From positions 1 to 5,591 of the forward strand of contig CALBTA010000111.1 of NCBI GenBank assembly GCA_937967755.1: a DNA stretch of 5,591 nucleotides, written 5' to 3'. Numbering within the stretch: position 1 is the stretch's first letter; every line of letters begins with the position of its first letter. Positions 5,176 through 5,591 of the stretch are shown here, in pieces. The notes beneath the pieces were generated by a model. That model was not told the origin of the DNA. It ran no database searches and worked only from the letters and a program-made list of their open reading frames with translations. The translations under genes and the position numbers were made by a program. Origin of the DNA: an uncultured Planctomycetaceae bacterium (lineage in GTDB: Bacteria; Planctomycetota; Planctomycetia; Pirellulales; Pirellulaceae).

Positions 5176-5591
5176 ATGCCGAAGACGCGTTCGCACATCT
5201 TGAAGCATTCGATAGTCGCCGCACTACTGGCTGCGCTATCGGGTTGTTTGTTCGAATCGTACGAAGGTGGAAAAGTTGAAGACACCTGGGGCCAGCAAGG
5301 CGTTTCCAACGGAAACTTCCAACGCCCCCGTGCCATCGCCATTGATGGGCAAGATCGGCTGTTCATCGTCGATATGACCGCCCGCATTCAGTCTTTCGAC
5401 CGCGACGGGCAATTCATTCGCGAGTGGCAAACACCGATGTGGAAAAACGGGCGGCCCTCGGGCTTGTCGTTCGATAGCGATGGCAATCTGCTCGTCGCCG
5501 ATACACACTATTTTCGCATGCTGGTCTACACGCCCGAAGGCAAATTGCTGAAGGACCGCACGCTCGGCGGCGAGACAGGCACCGACCCGGG
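5176..5591 (+). CDS. NHL-repeat lipoprotein, N-terminal part (truncated by window edge)
   Basis: The reading frame is open from ATG 5176 to the window end (138 codons). Residues 1-23 form a lipoprotein signal peptide: basic start MPKTRSHILKH, hydrophobic IVAALLAALSG, and the lipobox LSGC with C24 as the likely lipidated residue. NHL-type beta-propeller repeats follow. The first (about 44-85) contains NGNFQRPRAIAIDGQDRLFI and VDMTARIQSFDRDGQFI. The second (about 91-127) contains GRPSGLSFDSDGNLLVADTH. Such propellers usually bind proteins or ligands; in planctomycetes many are envelope-attached. The start is fixed by an in-frame TAG at 5164-5166. There is no Shine-Dalgarno sequence. A two-codon frame ATG-CCC-TAA at 5168-5176 overlaps this start codon by one base. 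The C-terminal blades are outside the window, and the binding partner is unknown. Confidence 0.88.
   Translation, partial: MPKTRSHILKHSIVAALLAALSGCLFESYEGGKVEDTWGQQGVSNGNFQRPRAIAIDGQDRLFIVDMTARIQSFDRDGQFIREWQTPMWKNGRPSGLSFDSDGNLLVADTHYFRMLVYTPEGKLLKDRTLGGETGTDP

Overview
The window reads as an ordinary chromosomal segment of a Planctomycetota bacterium, most likely of the Pirellulales type. This is inferred from three things: a secreted protein that combines a short secretin-type N-domain (STN) with a very glycine-rich tail, an NHL-repeat lipoprotein, and a TsaC/YrdC domain fused to a low-molecular-weight phosphatase. Base composition is moderately GC-rich, and several genes lack a clear Shine-Dalgarno sequence. 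No tRNA, rRNA, insertion sequence, CRISPR array or phage gene was seen. No complete multi-gene defence or mobile system is visible.

Layout, left to right. Positions 1-481 (minus) hold the N-terminal 160 residues of a GT1/GT28-type glycosyltransferase that runs off the left edge. It lies 21 nt downstream of a 443-residue secreted protein (503-1834, minus), and the two are probably co-transcribed. A 325-nt non-coding stretch (1835-2159) holds that gene's leader, with two overlapping hairpins, a 12-bp palindrome and a weak promoter candidate. Next is an orphan 2-oxoglutarate/Fe(II) oxygenase (2160-2948, minus). A divergent spacer (2949-3216) separates it from a pentapeptide-repeat protein (3217-3849, plus).

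The pentapeptide gene converges on the TsaC-phosphatase fusion gene (3851-5002, minus), and their stop codons are only 1 nt apart. The fusion gene has a convincing sigma70-like promoter at 5044-5073, overlaid by three GGTCA half-sites. It is divergent from an NHL-repeat lipoprotein that begins at 5176 (plus) and runs off the right edge.

The most notable gene is the fusion. It joins the enzyme that makes threonylcarbamoyl-AMP for tRNA t6A modification to a phosphatase whose active-site loop (CTGNTCRS) carries the threonine associated with YwlE-type protein-arginine phosphatases. Apart from the probable secreted-protein/glycosyltransferase pair, the genes do not form an obvious pathway.
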